A stretch of 64,000 bases of DNA from JACVRW01 sp963734365 (GCA_963734365.1 CAVTGV010000004.1:744001-808000), one strand, 5' to 3'. Counted from the stretch's first letter, positions 1 to 9,084 are shown. Notes: generated by a model from the letters alone, not told the origin. Made by a program: numbers and translations.

Positions 1-285
1 TTCGTCTCCGACGAGGAGGTCGACGACGCTTGGAGGGAGTCCGAGCTGCGCGTGTTCCGCGAGCAGGCGGCCGCCGAGGGCAAGCCCGAGAACGTCCAGG
101 AGAGGATCGTGGAGGGCAAGCTCAAGAAGCGCCTGGACCAGGTGGTGCTGCTCCACCAGCGCCACGTGAACGAGGACAAGCACGAGAGCAAGACGCTCGA
201 GGAGCTGCGCGCAGAGCTCGCGGCGAACACCGGGGAGAACATCGTGATCCGGCGCTTCGCGAAGTTCCAGGTCGGCGAGGAGTGA
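1..285 (+). CDS. tsf: Elongation factor Ts, C-terminal part (truncated by window edge)
   Basis: Only the last 94 codons are present; the start lies outside the window. EF-Ts is the cytoplasmic nucleotide-exchange factor that regenerates EF-Tu-GTP during elongation. The visible part shows the typical actinobacterial C-terminal end: a charged helix region, a segment reading LLHQRHVNEDK (the place of the LLEQPFV-type motif of the family), and the closing GENIVIRRFAKFQVGEE. The identity is supported by the next genes, pyrH and frr, which follow tsf in most bacteria. The stop codon overlaps the GTG start of pyrH (GTGA), so the two are probably translationally coupled. Confidence 0.93.
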   Translation, partial: FVSDEEVDDAWRESELRVFREQAAAEGKPENVQERIVEGKLKKRLDQVVLLHQRHVNEDKHESKTLEELRAELAANTGENIVIRRFAKFQVGEE

Positions 286-1010
286 AACCCGCTTTCCAGC
301 GGATTCTCCTGAAGCTCTCCGGGGAGGCGCTCATGGGCGACCTCCCCTACGGAGCCGACCCCAATCGGATCGCGGCGATCGCCCGCGAGGTCAAGGCCAC
401 CCACGACCGCGGCGTGGAGATCGCAGTGGTGGTAGGGGGCGGCAACATCTATCGCGGCCTGATGGGCGCCGCGGCGGGCATGGACCGTGCCACCGGCGAC
501 TACATGGGCATGCTGGCCACGGTGCTGAACGCGCTCGCTCTCCAAGACGCCCTCGAGAAGATCGGGGCACACACCCGGGTGCAGTCGGCCATCACGATCT
601 CCGAGGTGGCCGAGCCCTACATCCGCCGTCGGGCCATGCGCCACCTCGAGAAGGGCCGGATCGTGATCTTCGCTGCCGGAACAGGCAACCCGTTCTTCAC
701 CACCGACACCGCCGCGGCCCTCAGAGCCCTCGAGATCCACGCCGAGGTGTTGCTGATGGCCAAGAACGGCGTGCAGGGCGTGTACACCGCAGACCCACGC
801 ACCGATCCCGACGCCCGCTTCATCGAGGAGATCACCCACGTCCAGGCGATCGAGCGGCGGCTGGCGGTGATGGACTCCACCGCGCTCTCCCTGTGCATGG
901 ACAATTCGCTCCCCATTCACGTGTTCGACATGGACGACGAGGGGAACATCGACCGGATAGTGTCCGGCGAGCGCGTGGGGACCGTGGTGAGGACAGCAGG
1001 CGATGAGTGA
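282..1010 (+). CDS. pyrH: UMP kinase
   Basis: Cytoplasmic kinase converting UMP to UDP with ATP, a step of pyrimidine nucleotide synthesis. The product has 242 residues, the usual length. The amino-acid-kinase fold is marked by KLSGEALMG near residue 11, VVGGGNIYRG near 50, a DYMGMLATVLNALALQDAL helix, the AAGTGNPFFTTDTAA loop and KNGVQGVYTADPR. The GTG at 282 was chosen because it overlaps the tsf stop as GTGA and gives the family's normal N-terminus (VKPAFQRILLKLSG); the reading frame stays open further upstream but that stretch lies inside tsf in another frame. The 3' end overlaps the frr ATG by 8 nt, consistent with one operon. Confidence 0.97.
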   Translation: MKPAFQRILLKLSGEALMGDLPYGADPNRIAAIAREVKATHDRGVEIAVVVGGGNIYRGLMGAAAGMDRATGDYMGMLATVLNALALQDALEKIGAHTRVQSAITISEVAEPYIRRRAMRHLEKGRIVIFAAGTGNPFFTTDTAAALRALEIHAEVLLMAKNGVQGVYTADPRTDPDARFIEEITHVQAIERRLAVMDSTALSLCMDNSLPIHVFDMDDEGNIDRIVSGERVGTVVRTAGDE

Positions 1011-1572
1011 CGACCTCCTGCAGGACTTCCTGGCCGAGGCGCGGGCGCGAATGGTCAAGTCCGTGGACGCCACTCGCAACGAGTTCTCCACCGTGCGCAC
1101 CGGCAGGGCCTCGCCGCACCTGCTCGACCGCATAGAGGTCGACTACTACGGGGCGAAGACGCCGCTGCGCCAGCTGGCGCAGGTGTCGGCCACCGAGGCC
1201 CGGCTGCTCACGATCACTCCCTACGACAAGAACTCGATCAAGCTGATCGAGAAGGCGATCCTCGAGTCGGACGTGGGTCTCACCCCGTCCAACGACGGCA
1301 ACCTGATCCGCCTGTCCATTCCCGAGCTCACCGAGGAGCGCCGCCGTGACCTGGTCAAGGTCGTGCACGGGATCGCGGAGCAGGGGCGTGTCTCGGTGCG
1401 CAACGTGCGCCGTGACGTGATGCATGACCTGCGTGAGCTGAAGAGCGAGGGCGAGGTGGGCTCCGACGACGAGCATCGCGCCGAGGACGCCCTGCAGAAG
1501 CTCACCGACTCTCATGTCGGGGAGATCGACACGGCTCTCGCCGGCAAAGAAGAAGAGATCCTCGAGGTGTGA
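1003..1572 (+). CDS. frr: Ribosome recycling factor
   Basis: RRF splits the post-termination ribosome together with EF-G. The 189-residue product is full length. It carries the family core: STVRTGRASPHLLDRIEVDYYG, the TPLRQLAQVSATEARLL segment, PYDKNSIKLIEKAI, and the C-terminal helix with RVSVRNVRRDVMHDLREL. The ATG at 1003 lies inside the end of pyrH (8-nt overlap) and the stop overlaps the uppS GTG by 4 nt, so pyrH-frr-uppS look like one translationally coupled transcript. Confidence 0.97.
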   Translation: MSDDLLQDFLAEARARMVKSVDATRNEFSTVRTGRASPHLLDRIEVDYYGAKTPLRQLAQVSATEARLLTITPYDKNSIKLIEKAILESDVGLTPSNDGNLIRLSIPELTEERRRDLVKVVHGIAEQGRVSVRNVRRDVMHDLRELKSEGEVGSDDEHRAEDALQKLTDSHVGEIDTALAGKEEEILEV

Positions 1573-2246
1573 CCGAGGGCGACGCCCGGGCGCGCTACGT
1601 GGCCATCATCACCGATGGCAACGGGCGCTGGGCCACGGCGCGCGGGCTGTCGGTGCTGGCGGGCCACGAGGCCGGGGCGGACATCGTGAAGGCCCGGCTG
1701 CGCGACGCCGCCGAGCTCGGGGTCTCAGAGCTCACGGTGTACTCGTTCTCGACGGAGAACTGGTCGCGGCCCCAGGCGGAGGTCGACGGGCTCATGATGA
1801 TGTTCTCCCGCCGCATCGACCGCGAGACGCCCGAGCTCGACGAGGAGGGCGTGCGGATGCGATTCATAGGCCGTCGGGAGGGGCTCGACCCGGAGCTGCG
1901 GCGGCGGATGGAATGGGCGGAGGAGAAGACGGCGGCCAACACCCGCATCACGCTGTTCGTGGCCTTCAACTACGGCGGCCGAGCGGAGATCGTGGACGCG
2001 GCGCGAACCTTCAACGGTGAGACCGAAGAGGAGTTTCGCGAGCACCTCTACGCCACCGACATGCACGATCCCGATCTCCTGATACGCACCAGCGGCGAGC
2101 TGCGCATCTCCAACTACCTGCTCTGGCAGTGCGCGTACTCCGAGTTCGTGTTCCGCGACGAGCTGTGGCCGGATTTCTCGCGGGAGGCGTTCGTGGCCTC
2201 GCTCGAGGAGTACGAGGCGCGCCGGCGCCGGTTCGGGGGCCGCTAG
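1569..2246 (+). CDS. uppS: Isoprenyl (undecaprenyl-type) diphosphate synthase
   Basis: Cis-prenyltransferase that extends an allylic diphosphate with isopentenyl diphosphate to make the polyprenyl carrier used in cell-wall synthesis. Recognised by IITDGNGRWA near the N-terminus (conserved catalytic Asp; the family usually reads IIMDGNGRWA), YSFSTENWSRP, FNYGGRAEIVDAAR and the C-terminal RTSGELRISNYLLWQCAYSEFVF substrate-binding segment. With 225 residues it is slightly short: the linker between the NYGG and RTSGE motifs is shorter than usual. The GTG start overlaps the frr stop by 4 nt. Chain length cannot be told from sequence. Confidence 0.94.
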   Translation: MTEGDARARYVAIITDGNGRWATARGLSVLAGHEAGADIVKARLRDAAELGVSELTVYSFSTENWSRPQAEVDGLMMMFSRRIDRETPELDEEGVRMRFIGRREGLDPELRRRMEWAEEKTAANTRITLFVAFNYGGRAEIVDAARTFNGETEEEFREHLYATDMHDPDLLIRTSGELRISNYLLWQCAYSEFVFRDELWPDFSREAFVASLEEYEARRRRFGGR

Positions 2247-2249
2247 ACC

Positions 2250-3155
2250 GTGGCCGCCACGCGCAGGGAGCGCCCCGCCCGGGAGCAGGGGCTGAGCCGC
2301 GAGGACGTCGAACGCCCGCGGCGCGGTGGCAGCGACCTGGGGCCGCGCATCCTGTTCGCCATCCCGGCGATCCTGTTCGCCCTGTTCATCGTCATCCGAG
2401 GCGGCGAGATCTTCGCGCTCGGTCTGTTCGTGCTCGGCGTGGTGGCTCTCCACGAGCTGTACACGCTGATGGGCCGCGTGCGCCCGCCGGCCCTGGCGGG
2501 CTTCATCACGCTCGCGGCGCTGCTGGTGGCCGCGCTCTACGGGGAGCCCCGGCATGTGGTGATGGTGCTCGTGGCCGCCTTTCCGGTCACGTTCTTCCTG
2601 GCGCTGCTGCGGCCGCGTCGCGAGAACGTGTCCTGGGCGATCGCCGCGGCGCTGTTCGGCGTCTTCTGGATCGGTTTGGCGATGACGCACGCGGTCTGGC
2701 TGCGCGAGCTGGTGGAGCCCGGGGCCGGCGGCGACGAGATCGTGATCGGCACCGGCCTGGTGATCGACGTGCTGATCGCCACCTTCATAGGCGACACCTG
2801 CGCCTACTTCGGAGGACGCTTCTACGGGCGGACCCCGCTGGCGCCGCTGATCTCTCCCAACAAGACGCTCGAGGGTCTCGCCATCGGCGTGGTGGGCGCC
2901 ACTGCCGCCTTCTGGCTGGCGGGTCTCTACCAGGACTGGCTGAGCGGCCCCCACGCGCTCATGATCGGCGCGCTCGTGGCCCTGTCGGCGCCGGTGGGCG
3001 ATCTGTTCGAGTCCCTGATCAAGCGCGACCTCGAGGTCAAGGACACCGGGCGCCTGTTCGGCCCACACGGCGGCGTGCTCGATCGCCTGGACGCCTGTTT
3101 CTTCACGATCCCGGTGGCCTACTACGCCGCGATCGCGCTGGGCTACGGCGGCTGA
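2250..3155 (+). CDS. cdsA: Phosphatidate cytidylyltransferase (CDP-diacylglycerol synthase)
   Basis: Integral membrane enzyme making CDP-diacylglycerol from phosphatidate and CTP, the precursor of phosphatidylglycerol and other phospholipids. The 301-residue product starts with about 30 charged, probably cytoplasmic residues, followed by about eight hydrophobic segments. The C-terminal CDP-alcohol signature is intact (SLIKRDLEVKDTGRLFGPHGG then VLDRLD). An upstream GDTCAYFGGRFYG segment is also typical. The GTG start is 3 nt after the uppS stop. It supplies the substrate of PgsA encoded at 21705. Confidence 0.95.
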   Translation: MAATRRERPAREQGLSREDVERPRRGGSDLGPRILFAIPAILFALFIVIRGGEIFALGLFVLGVVALHELYTLMGRVRPPALAGFITLAALLVAALYGEPRHVVMVLVAAFPVTFFLALLRPRRENVSWAIAAALFGVFWIGLAMTHAVWLRELVEPGAGGDEIVIGTGLVIDVLIATFIGDTCAYFGGRFYGRTPLAPLISPNKTLEGLAIGVVGATAAFWLAGLYQDWLSGPHALMIGALVALSAPVGDLFESLIKRDLEVKDTGRLFGPHGGVLDRLDACFFTIPVAYYAAIALGYGG

Positions 3156-3161
3156 CGCCGC

Positions 3162-3299
3162 TCAGCCGCGCGCGGCCGCCACGCCGAACATGAGGCCGGC
3201 CGCGATCATGAGGACGCCGGCGATCCAGGTGGTGGTGAATCCGATGACGATGCCCACAGCGACAAGGGCCACCGCCGCACCCGTGTAATCGTTGCGCAT
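3162..3299 (-). CDS. Small hydrophobic protein, 45 residues
   Basis: An open frame of 46 codons on the minus strand fills the gap between cdsA and dxr, ending 6 nt beyond the cdsA stop (convergent). The product begins MRNDYTGAAVALVAVGI and is almost entirely hydrophobic with two possible short membrane passes separated by a TTTW turn, ending in a basic AAARG. A -10-like hexamer TAGGCC (minus strand, 3306-3311) sits exactly 6 nt before the ATG, the spacing seen at other starts in this window. No function is known. It could be chance coding, but hydrophobicity, start spacing and fit into the gap argue for a real small membrane protein. Confidence 0.5.
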   Translation of the reverse strand: MRNDYTGAAVALVAVGIVIGFTTTWIAGVLMIAAGLMFGVAAARG

Positions 3300-3352
3300 G
3301 ACCACGGCCTACCCGGCTCGAGCAGCCGGCATGCGGCGCGCCGGACCCTCCC

Positions 3353-3358
3353 TAGACT
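3353..3358 (+). promoter_or_regulatory. -10 element of a leaderless dxr promoter
   Basis: TAGACT ends 7 nt before the GTG of dxr, so transcription would begin at or within a few bases of the start codon. No Shine-Dalgarno sequence is present. No clear -35 is visible. Confidence 0.6.
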
Positions 3359-3365
3359 GAATCGG

Positions 3366-4496
3366 GTGCGCAGGGTCCTCATAGTCGGCTCCACCGGCTC
3401 GATCGGCACGCAGGCACTCGACGTGATCGAGCGCAGCGCCGAGCTCGAGGTGGTGGGCCTCGCCGCGTGGCGCAGCTGGGAGCTGCTCGCCGAGCAGGCG
3501 GCCCGTCACGGCGTGAACCGCTTGGCGCTGGCCGATCCGGACGCGGCCGCGCGGGCCGCCGAGCACTCGGACCTCGAGGTGCTGGGCGGGGCCGAAGGGC
3601 TGGTGGAGCTGATCACCGACAGCGACTGCGACCTGGTGCTCAACGCCCTCGTCGGCTCTGCGGGACTCGGTCCCACCGTGGCGGCGCTGGGGGAGGGGAT
3701 CGACGTCGCCCTTGCCAACAAGGAGAGCCTGGTGGTGGGCGGAGAGCTCGTGACCGCGCTGGCCGAGGCCACCGGCGCCCAGCTGATCCCGGTGGACTCC
3801 GAGCACTCCGCACTGCATCAGCTGCTCGCCGGCGAACGCGTGGGCACCGTCGATCGCCTCGTGCTCACCGCGAGCGGCGGGCCCTTCCGCGGGCGCAGCG
3901 ACCTCGACGACGTGACCCGCGAGGAGGCACTCGCCCATCCCACCTGGGACATGGGCGGCAGGATCACGATCGACTCCGCCACGCTGATGAACAAGGGGCT
4001 CGAGCTGATCGAGGCCCACCACCTGTTCGGCACGCCCTACGACCGCATCGACGTGGTGGTGCATCCGCAGTCGATCATCCACGCGCTCGTGCACCTGAAC
4101 GACGGCGCCTCGCTGGCCCACCTCGGCTATCCGGACATGCGCGTGCCGATCTCGTACGCGCTCCACTATCCGGATCGCGCCGACGTGCCGGTCCGCAACC
4201 TCGACCTCGTGGACCTGGGCGAGCTGACCTTCGAGGCTCCCGACACCGGCACCTTCCCCTGCCTGCGCCTCGCCCGTGAGGCCGCCGCGGCCGGCGGCAC
4301 CGCCCCCTGCGTGCTCAACGCCGCGAACGAGGTGGCCGTCCACGCCTTCCTGCGCGGTGAGCTGTCGTTCACCGGCATCGCCCGGGTCATCGACTCCACG
4401 CTCTCCGAGCTGCCGGGGCGCCCCGTGCGCCACTTCAGCGATCTCTACGAGGCCGACTCCGCGGCCCGCGAGGTGGCTCGAGGGGTGGCCGCGTGA
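3366..4496 (+). CDS. dxr: 1-deoxy-D-xylulose 5-phosphate reductoisomerase
   Basis: Second enzyme of the MEP isoprenoid pathway: NADPH-dependent conversion of DXP to MEP. The 376-residue protein has the N-terminal NADPH-binding GSTGSIGTQALDVI, NALVGSAGLGPT, ALANKESLVVGGELV, the metal-binding PVDSEHSALHQ, the active-site loop ASGGPFRG with HPTWDMGGRITIDSATLMNKGLE, and VVHPQSIIHALV. The GTG at 3366 is chosen because it gives the Rossmann fold directly and sits 7 nt after a -10 box. The last 4 nt overlap rseP (GTGA), as in the mycobacterial dxr-rip1-ispG order. Confidence 0.97.
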   Translation: MRRVLIVGSTGSIGTQALDVIERSAELEVVGLAAWRSWELLAEQAARHGVNRLALADPDAAARAAEHSDLEVLGGAEGLVELITDSDCDLVLNALVGSAGLGPTVAALGEGIDVALANKESLVVGGELVTALAEATGAQLIPVDSEHSALHQLLAGERVGTVDRLVLTASGGPFRGRSDLDDVTREEALAHPTWDMGGRITIDSATLMNKGLELIEAHHLFGTPYDRIDVVVHPQSIIHALVHLNDGASLAHLGYPDMRVPISYALHYPDRADVPVRNLDLVDLGELTFEAPDTGTFPCLRLAREAAAAGGTAPCVLNAANEVAVHAFLRGELSFTGIARVIDSTLSELPGRPVRHFSDLYEADSAAREVARGVAA

Positions 4497-5572
4497 GCTG
4501 GTTCCTCGCCTTCGCCGGCTTCGCGATGCTCGTGATCCTCCACGAGCTCGGGCACTTCTGGGCGGCCAAGTCCGTGGGCATGCGCGTGGAGAAGTTCTCG
4601 CTGTTCTTCCCGCCCACGCTGTTCAGCGTCCGGCGCGGCGAGACCGAGTACGCGATCGGCGCCATCCCCGCGGGCGGCTACGTGCGCATCACCGGCATGA
4701 ACCCGTCCGAGGACCTGCCCGACGAGGTGCGCACACGCGCCTACTACTCGCAACCGGTGTGGAAGCGCATCGTGGTGATCGCCGCCGGCCCGGCGATGAA
4801 CCTGTTCCTGGCCTTCGTTCTGCTGTTCGCGTTCATCTTCCTGATCGGTGCGGAGACCCCGACGACCAAGGTCGGCACGATCGAGAAGAACTATCCGGCG
4901 GCGACGGTGCTCAAGCCGGGCGACAAGGTGATCGCGGTGGACGGCAAGCGCGGCGGCCCGGAGACCTTCGCCAAGCAGATCGGGGCGCACAAGTGCCCGG
5001 GTGGCTCGACGCGAGAGGGCTGCAAGGCGACCGAGCCGGCCACCGTGACGGTCAGGCGCGACGGACGCGAGCGCACGTTCGAGCTGTCTCCGATCTATGA
5101 CCCCGCCAACAAGCGAACACGGCTCGGCTTCGGCTACGCGCCGGGTCCGCGCGAGACCCTGCCCGTGGGTCAATCGCTCGACTGGACCGTCGACCGCTTC
5201 TGGTTCGTGACCAAGGCGACCATCGAGCTACCGGCGCGGCTGATCAACCCCGAGCAGCGCAAGGAGATCTCCGGAGTGGTGGGCTCCTACGAGGTCACGC
5301 GACAGACGATCCTCAACGACGTGGCCCAGGTGGTGGGCATCCTCGCGATCATCTCGCTGTCGCTGGCGATCGTGAACCTGTTCCCGTTCCTGCCCCTGGA
5401 CGGCGGGCACATCTTCTGGGCGATTGTCGAGAAGGTTCGCGGCCGCCCGGTGTCCTTCAGGGTCATGGAACGGGCGGGAGTCGTGGGCTTCATGCTCGTG
5501 ATCCTGATCTTCCTCGTCGGGCTGTCGAACGACATCGGGCGGCTGTCCGGCGAGGGCTTCCAAGTGCGTTAG
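4493..5572 (+). CDS. rseP: Site-2 intramembrane zinc metalloprotease with PDZ domain
   Basis: Membrane protease of family M50 (RseP/Rip1 type) that cleaves membrane-anchored anti-sigma factors or other substrates within the bilayer. The active site HELGHFWAAK (HExxH) is at about residue 18 in the first membrane segment. A PDZ-type domain (about 120-215) follows the second membrane segment, and the third zinc ligand is in FPFLPLDGGHIFWAIVEKVRGRP near residue 300. The GTG start overlaps the dxr stop by 4 nt. A possible partner in this window is the RskA-like membrane protein at 26484-27467; this link is inference only. Confidence 0.94.
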   Translation: MSWFLAFAGFAMLVILHELGHFWAAKSVGMRVEKFSLFFPPTLFSVRRGETEYAIGAIPAGGYVRITGMNPSEDLPDEVRTRAYYSQPVWKRIVVIAAGPAMNLFLAFVLLFAFIFLIGAETPTTKVGTIEKNYPAATVLKPGDKVIAVDGKRGGPETFAKQIGAHKCPGGSTREGCKATEPATVTVRRDGRERTFELSPIYDPANKRTRLGFGYAPGPRETLPVGQSLDWTVDRFWFVTKATIELPARLINPEQRKEISGVVGSYEVTRQTILNDVAQVVGILAIISLSLAIVNLFPFLPLDGGHIFWAIVEKVRGRPVSFRVMERAGVVGFMLVILIFLVGLSNDIGRLSGEGFQVR

Positions 5573-5581
5573 TTTCCGCAC

Positions 5582-7384
5582 ATGAGCGTCACGACCGACC
5601 ACCGCACCGAGAGGCCGGCGGGCCTCGATGCCTCCACCGTCGCCGAGGCCTTCCAGCTCACCGCCGCGGCACACGGAGATCGCGTGGCCCTGCGCACCCA
5701 GCAGGACGAGTTCTCCATGACCTGGGCCGAGTACGCCGACAAGGTGCGCTCGCTCGCCTCCGGCCTTGCCGCCCTGGGTCTCGAGCGCGGGGGCGCCATG
5801 GGCATCATGGTCACGAACCGGCCCGAATTCCACTGGTTCGACTCCGCCGCTCTGCACCTCGGCGCCATCCCGTTCTCGATCTACAACACCTACGCGCCCG
5901 AGCAGATCGGCTACCAGATCAAGGACGCCGGTGCGCGCATCGTCGTGACCGAGAAGGCCTTTCTCGACCGCCTCGAGGCACTGGAGGGAATCGACCACGT
6001 GATCGTGGTCGATGCCGGGGGCACCGACGAGGCCATGACGATCGCCGACGTCGAGGCCGAGGGCGACCCGGAGTTCGACTTCGAGGCGGCCTGGCGCGCC
6101 GTCGCGCCGGAGGACGTGCTCACGCTCATCTACACGTCCGGCACCACCGGACCGCCCAAGGGGGTCCAGCTCACGCACGCGAACCTCCTGGCGGCCGTCA
6201 ACGGGTTCGACCAGGTGATCGCGTTTCCCGACAACGGGCGCGTGGTGTCCTGGCTGCCCATGGCGCACATCGCGGAGCGGGCCTGCAGCCACTACCTGCC
6301 GATGCTGCTCGGCTTCACCACCACCTCGTGTCCGGACCCGCGCCAGGTGGTGGCCTACCTGCCCGAGGTCAGGCCCACCTGGTTCTTCGCCGTGCCGCGT
6401 ATCTGGGAGAAGCTGAAGGCGGCGATCGAGGCCGGCGTGGCGGCGGAGCAGGATGCCGCCCGCAAACAGGCCACGGAGTGGGCGCTCGGGGTGGGTCTCG
6501 AGAAGGTGCGCCTCGAGCAGGCCGGCCAAGAGGTTCCGGCCGAGCTCGCCCAGGAGCACGCGAAGGCCGACGAGCTGGTGCTGTCCAAGATCCGCACTCT
6601 GCTCGGGCTCGACCAGGTGGAGTCCGTGAACGTCGGCGCCGCACCAACCCCGCGCGAGGTGATCGAGTTCTTCCACGCGATCGGGATCCGCGTGGCCGAG
6701 CTGTGGGGCATGTCCGAGACCTGCGGCTACGGTGCCTGCAACCCGCCCGAGCGCATCAAGATCGGCACGGTGGGGCCGCCGGCGCCAGGCGCCGAGATCA
6801 CCCTCGCCGAGGACGGCGAGGTGCTGATCCGCGGGCCGATCGTGATGTCGGGCTACCGCAACCAGCCCGAGATGACGAGCGAGGCCATCGACGCGGAGGG
6901 CTGGCTCCACACCGGCGACATCGGCGAGTTCGACGAGGACGGTTACCTCAAGATCGTCGACCGCAAGAAGGAGCTGATCATCTCGGCGGGCGGCAAGAAC
7001 ATGTCGCCGGCGAACATCGAGGCGAAGGTCAAGGCGTCGAGCCCGATCATCGGCCAGGTGATCGCCATCGGCGACGGACGGCCCTACAACGTCGCCCTGA
7101 TCACGCTCGATCCCGACGTGGCTCCGGCCTTCGCCGCCGGGCAGGGAATCGAGGACACGAGCATCGAGGCGCTCTCGGCCAACCCAGCGGTGATCGAGGA
7201 GGTGGGGCGCGGGGTGGACGCCGCCAACGAGGGCCTGGCGCGGGTGGAGGGCATCAAGCGCTTCACGCTGCTGCCCACCGACTGGCAGCCCGGCGGAGAC
7301 GAGCTCACGCCCACGATGAAGCTCAAGCGCAAGCCGATCCACGAGAAGTACGGCAGCGAGATCGAGGAGCTGTACGCGCGCTAG
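5582..7384 (+). CDS. Long-chain acyl-CoA synthetase (AMP-forming)
   Basis: ATP-dependent activation of a carboxylic acid, most likely a long-chain fatty acid, to its CoA thioester. The 600-residue protein has the adenylate-forming core: LIYTSGTTGPPKGVQLTHANL near residue 182, a WGMSETCGYG motif (A5), GWLHTGDIGEFDEDGYLKIVDRKKE (A7/A8 hinge) and a C-terminal catalytic-Lys region in TPTMKLKRKPIHEKY. The long middle insertion of about 60 residues and overall size fit the FadD15/long-chain group rather than acetyl-CoA synthetases. It begins 9 nt after rseP without a convincing ribosome-binding site. It separates dxr-rseP from ispG, which are adjacent in mycobacteria. Confidence 0.9.
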   Translation: MSVTTDHRTERPAGLDASTVAEAFQLTAAAHGDRVALRTQQDEFSMTWAEYADKVRSLASGLAALGLERGGAMGIMVTNRPEFHWFDSAALHLGAIPFSIYNTYAPEQIGYQIKDAGARIVVTEKAFLDRLEALEGIDHVIVVDAGGTDEAMTIADVEAEGDPEFDFEAAWRAVAPEDVLTLIYTSGTTGPPKGVQLTHANLLAAVNGFDQVIAFPDNGRVVSWLPMAHIAERACSHYLPMLLGFTTTSCPDPRQVVAYLPEVRPTWFFAVPRIWEKLKAAIEAGVAAEQDAARKQATEWALGVGLEKVRLEQAGQEVPAELAQEHAKADELVLSKIRTLLGLDQVESVNVGAAPTPREVIEFFHAIGIRVAELWGMSETCGYGACNPPERIKIGTVGPPAPGAEITLAEDGEVLIRGPIVMSGYRNQPEMTSEAIDAEGWLHTGDIGEFDEDGYLKIVDRKKELIISAGGKNMSPANIEAKVKASSPIIGQVIAIGDGRPYNVALITLDPDVAPAFAAGQGIEDTSIEALSANPAVIEEVGRGVDAANEGLARVEGIKRFTLLPTDWQPGGDELTPTMKLKRKPIHEKYGSEIEELYAR

Positions 7385-7467
7385 TCGCTGACTGAGGGCA
7401 ACGTCTGCGTTTGACCCCTCCGTGACCGGGAACCCGGCGTCCCAATAGAGCCGATCGGGGGAGAGGC

Positions 7468-8889
7468 ATGGCAGGCGCACTGCAGGCGAGCGGACGCAGG
7501 ATCTATTTCTTCGGAGCGCTGGGCGGGCTGCTGTTCGGCTACGACACCGGCGTCATCTCCGGGGCCATCCTCTTCATCACCGAGGACTTCGGCCTCTCGC
7601 CGTTCATGCAGGGCGCGGTGGTGGCGTCGCTCCTGCTTGGTGCGATGGTGGGCGCCGCGCTCGCCGGCCCTCTGTCCGACCGCCTGGGGCGCCGGCGACT
7701 CATCATGATCGCCGCCGTCACCTTCACGATCGGCGCGCTCGGGGCCGCCGCTGCGCCGAGCGCGTGGGCCCTGGTCGGGGCGCGCTTCGTACTCGGTCTG
7801 GCCGTGGGCTGCGCCGCCCTGGTGGTGCCGCTCTACCTGTCCGAGGTGGCGCCCACGCGTATGCGCGGGGCGATCGGATCCCTCAACCAGCTGATGATCG
7901 TGAGCGGCATCCTCGTGGCGTTCATCGTCAACGCCCTGCTCGCGTCGTCGGCCGACTGGCGCCTGATGGTGGGCCTGGCCGCCGTGCCCTCGATCGTCCT
8001 GCTGATCGGCATGGCGTTCATGCCGGAGACTCCCCGCTTCCTCGTCCGCCAGGGCGAGGAGGACGAGGCGCGCGACGTGCTGGAGGAGCTGAAGACCGAC
8101 GACGCTCCGCCCGAAGACGAGCCCGATCAGAAGGTCGAGGAGATCCGCGGGGTCGACGAGGAGGAAGACGCCGGCGGCTGGGAGCTGCTGAAGGAGAGCT
8201 GGGTGCGCCCGGCGCTCGTGGTGGCCATCGGGCTGGCGGTGTTCCAGCAGCTGGTGGGGATCAACACGATCATCTACTACGCGCCGACCACGCTCACCAG
8301 CGTCGGCTACGGCGCCGAGGGGGCGATCTACGCCAACCTCGTGATCGGCGTACTGAACGTGGCCGCGACGATCGTGGCAATCCGGATCGTGGATCGAGTG
8401 GGCCGCAAGCCGATGCTGCTGGGCGGTCTGGTGGGCATGGTCACGAGCCTCGTGGTCCTCGGCGTGTGCTCGGAGGCGCTGGCCAAGCCAGACTCGGCAA
8501 GCGACCCCGCCGCGATCGTGACGCTCCTTTGCCTGGCCGGCTTCATCGTCTCGTTCGCCGCCACCTGGGGTCCGGTGGTCTGGGTCGTGCTGCCCGAGGT
8601 GCTGCCGCTGAGCGTTCGCGGCACCGCCATGGGCCTCGCGGTGTTCCTGCACTGGGGCGCGAACTTCCTCGTCTCCCAGAGCTTCCCGATCATGCTCGAT
8701 TCCTGGGGCCCGGGCCCGGTCTTCCTCGGCTACGCGGCGATCGGGGTGCTCGCCTTCATCTTCGTGAAGACCCAGGTGCCGGAGACCAAGGGCCGCAGCC
8801 TGGAGGAGATCGAGGGGAACCTGCAGCAGGACGACGGCGCCTCGCAGGGTGAGCCGACCGCCGCGGGCGCCGGCTCACGCGCCCGATAG
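7468..8889 (+). CDS. Sugar-porter family MFS transporter
   Basis: A 473-residue membrane protein with 12 predicted hydrophobic segments. Sugar-porter hallmarks are present: GLLFGYDTGVISGAI in TM1, GPLSDRLGRRR after TM2, PLYLSEVAPTRMRGAIGSLNQL, PETPRFLV at the end of the N-half, the QQLVGINTIIYYAPT segment, RIVDRVGRKP in the C-half and the closing PETKGRSLEEIE. It resembles proton-coupled hexose, pentose or inositol importers (XylE/GlcP/IolT); the substrate cannot be assigned. The central loop is acidic (rich in D/E). A GGGGAGAGG ribosome-binding site stands before the ATG, so it has its own leader. Confidence 0.9.
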   Translation: MAGALQASGRRIYFFGALGGLLFGYDTGVISGAILFITEDFGLSPFMQGAVVASLLLGAMVGAALAGPLSDRLGRRRLIMIAAVTFTIGALGAAAAPSAWALVGARFVLGLAVGCAALVVPLYLSEVAPTRMRGAIGSLNQLMIVSGILVAFIVNALLASSADWRLMVGLAAVPSIVLLIGMAFMPETPRFLVRQGEEDEARDVLEELKTDDAPPEDEPDQKVEEIRGVDEEEDAGGWELLKESWVRPALVVAIGLAVFQQLVGINTIIYYAPTTLTSVGYGAEGAIYANLVIGVLNVAATIVAIRIVDRVGRKPMLLGGLVGMVTSLVVLGVCSEALAKPDSASDPAAIVTLLCLAGFIVSFAATWGPVVWVVLPEVLPLSVRGTAMGLAVFLHWGANFLVSQSFPIMLDSWGPGPVFLGYAAIGVLAFIFVKTQVPETKGRSLEEIEGNLQQDDGASQGEPTAAGAGSRAR

Positions 8890-9084
8890 AACACTCACGC
8901 CTCAGCGCTCGTCGACAAGAGTCCACGTCGGTGACGGCTATCGCGGCTAGTACGCGCTTGACGGGCGGGTGGCAGTGGGGCCGCCCGATCGACGCAGGAG
9001 TCCACAACGATGATCCGCACGCTGGCGGGCGTGCTGCCGGCCGAGGGAGCGAGCTGCGACCGCCCAGCCGCCGTTCGCGGACGG

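Noticed and set aside
5228..7480. A 750-codon open frame on the minus strand opposite rseP and the acyl-CoA synthetase gene
   Set aside because: It lies antisense to two well-identified genes, its translation is His/Arg/Leu/Gly-rich without any fold, and such long shadows are expected at this G+C content.
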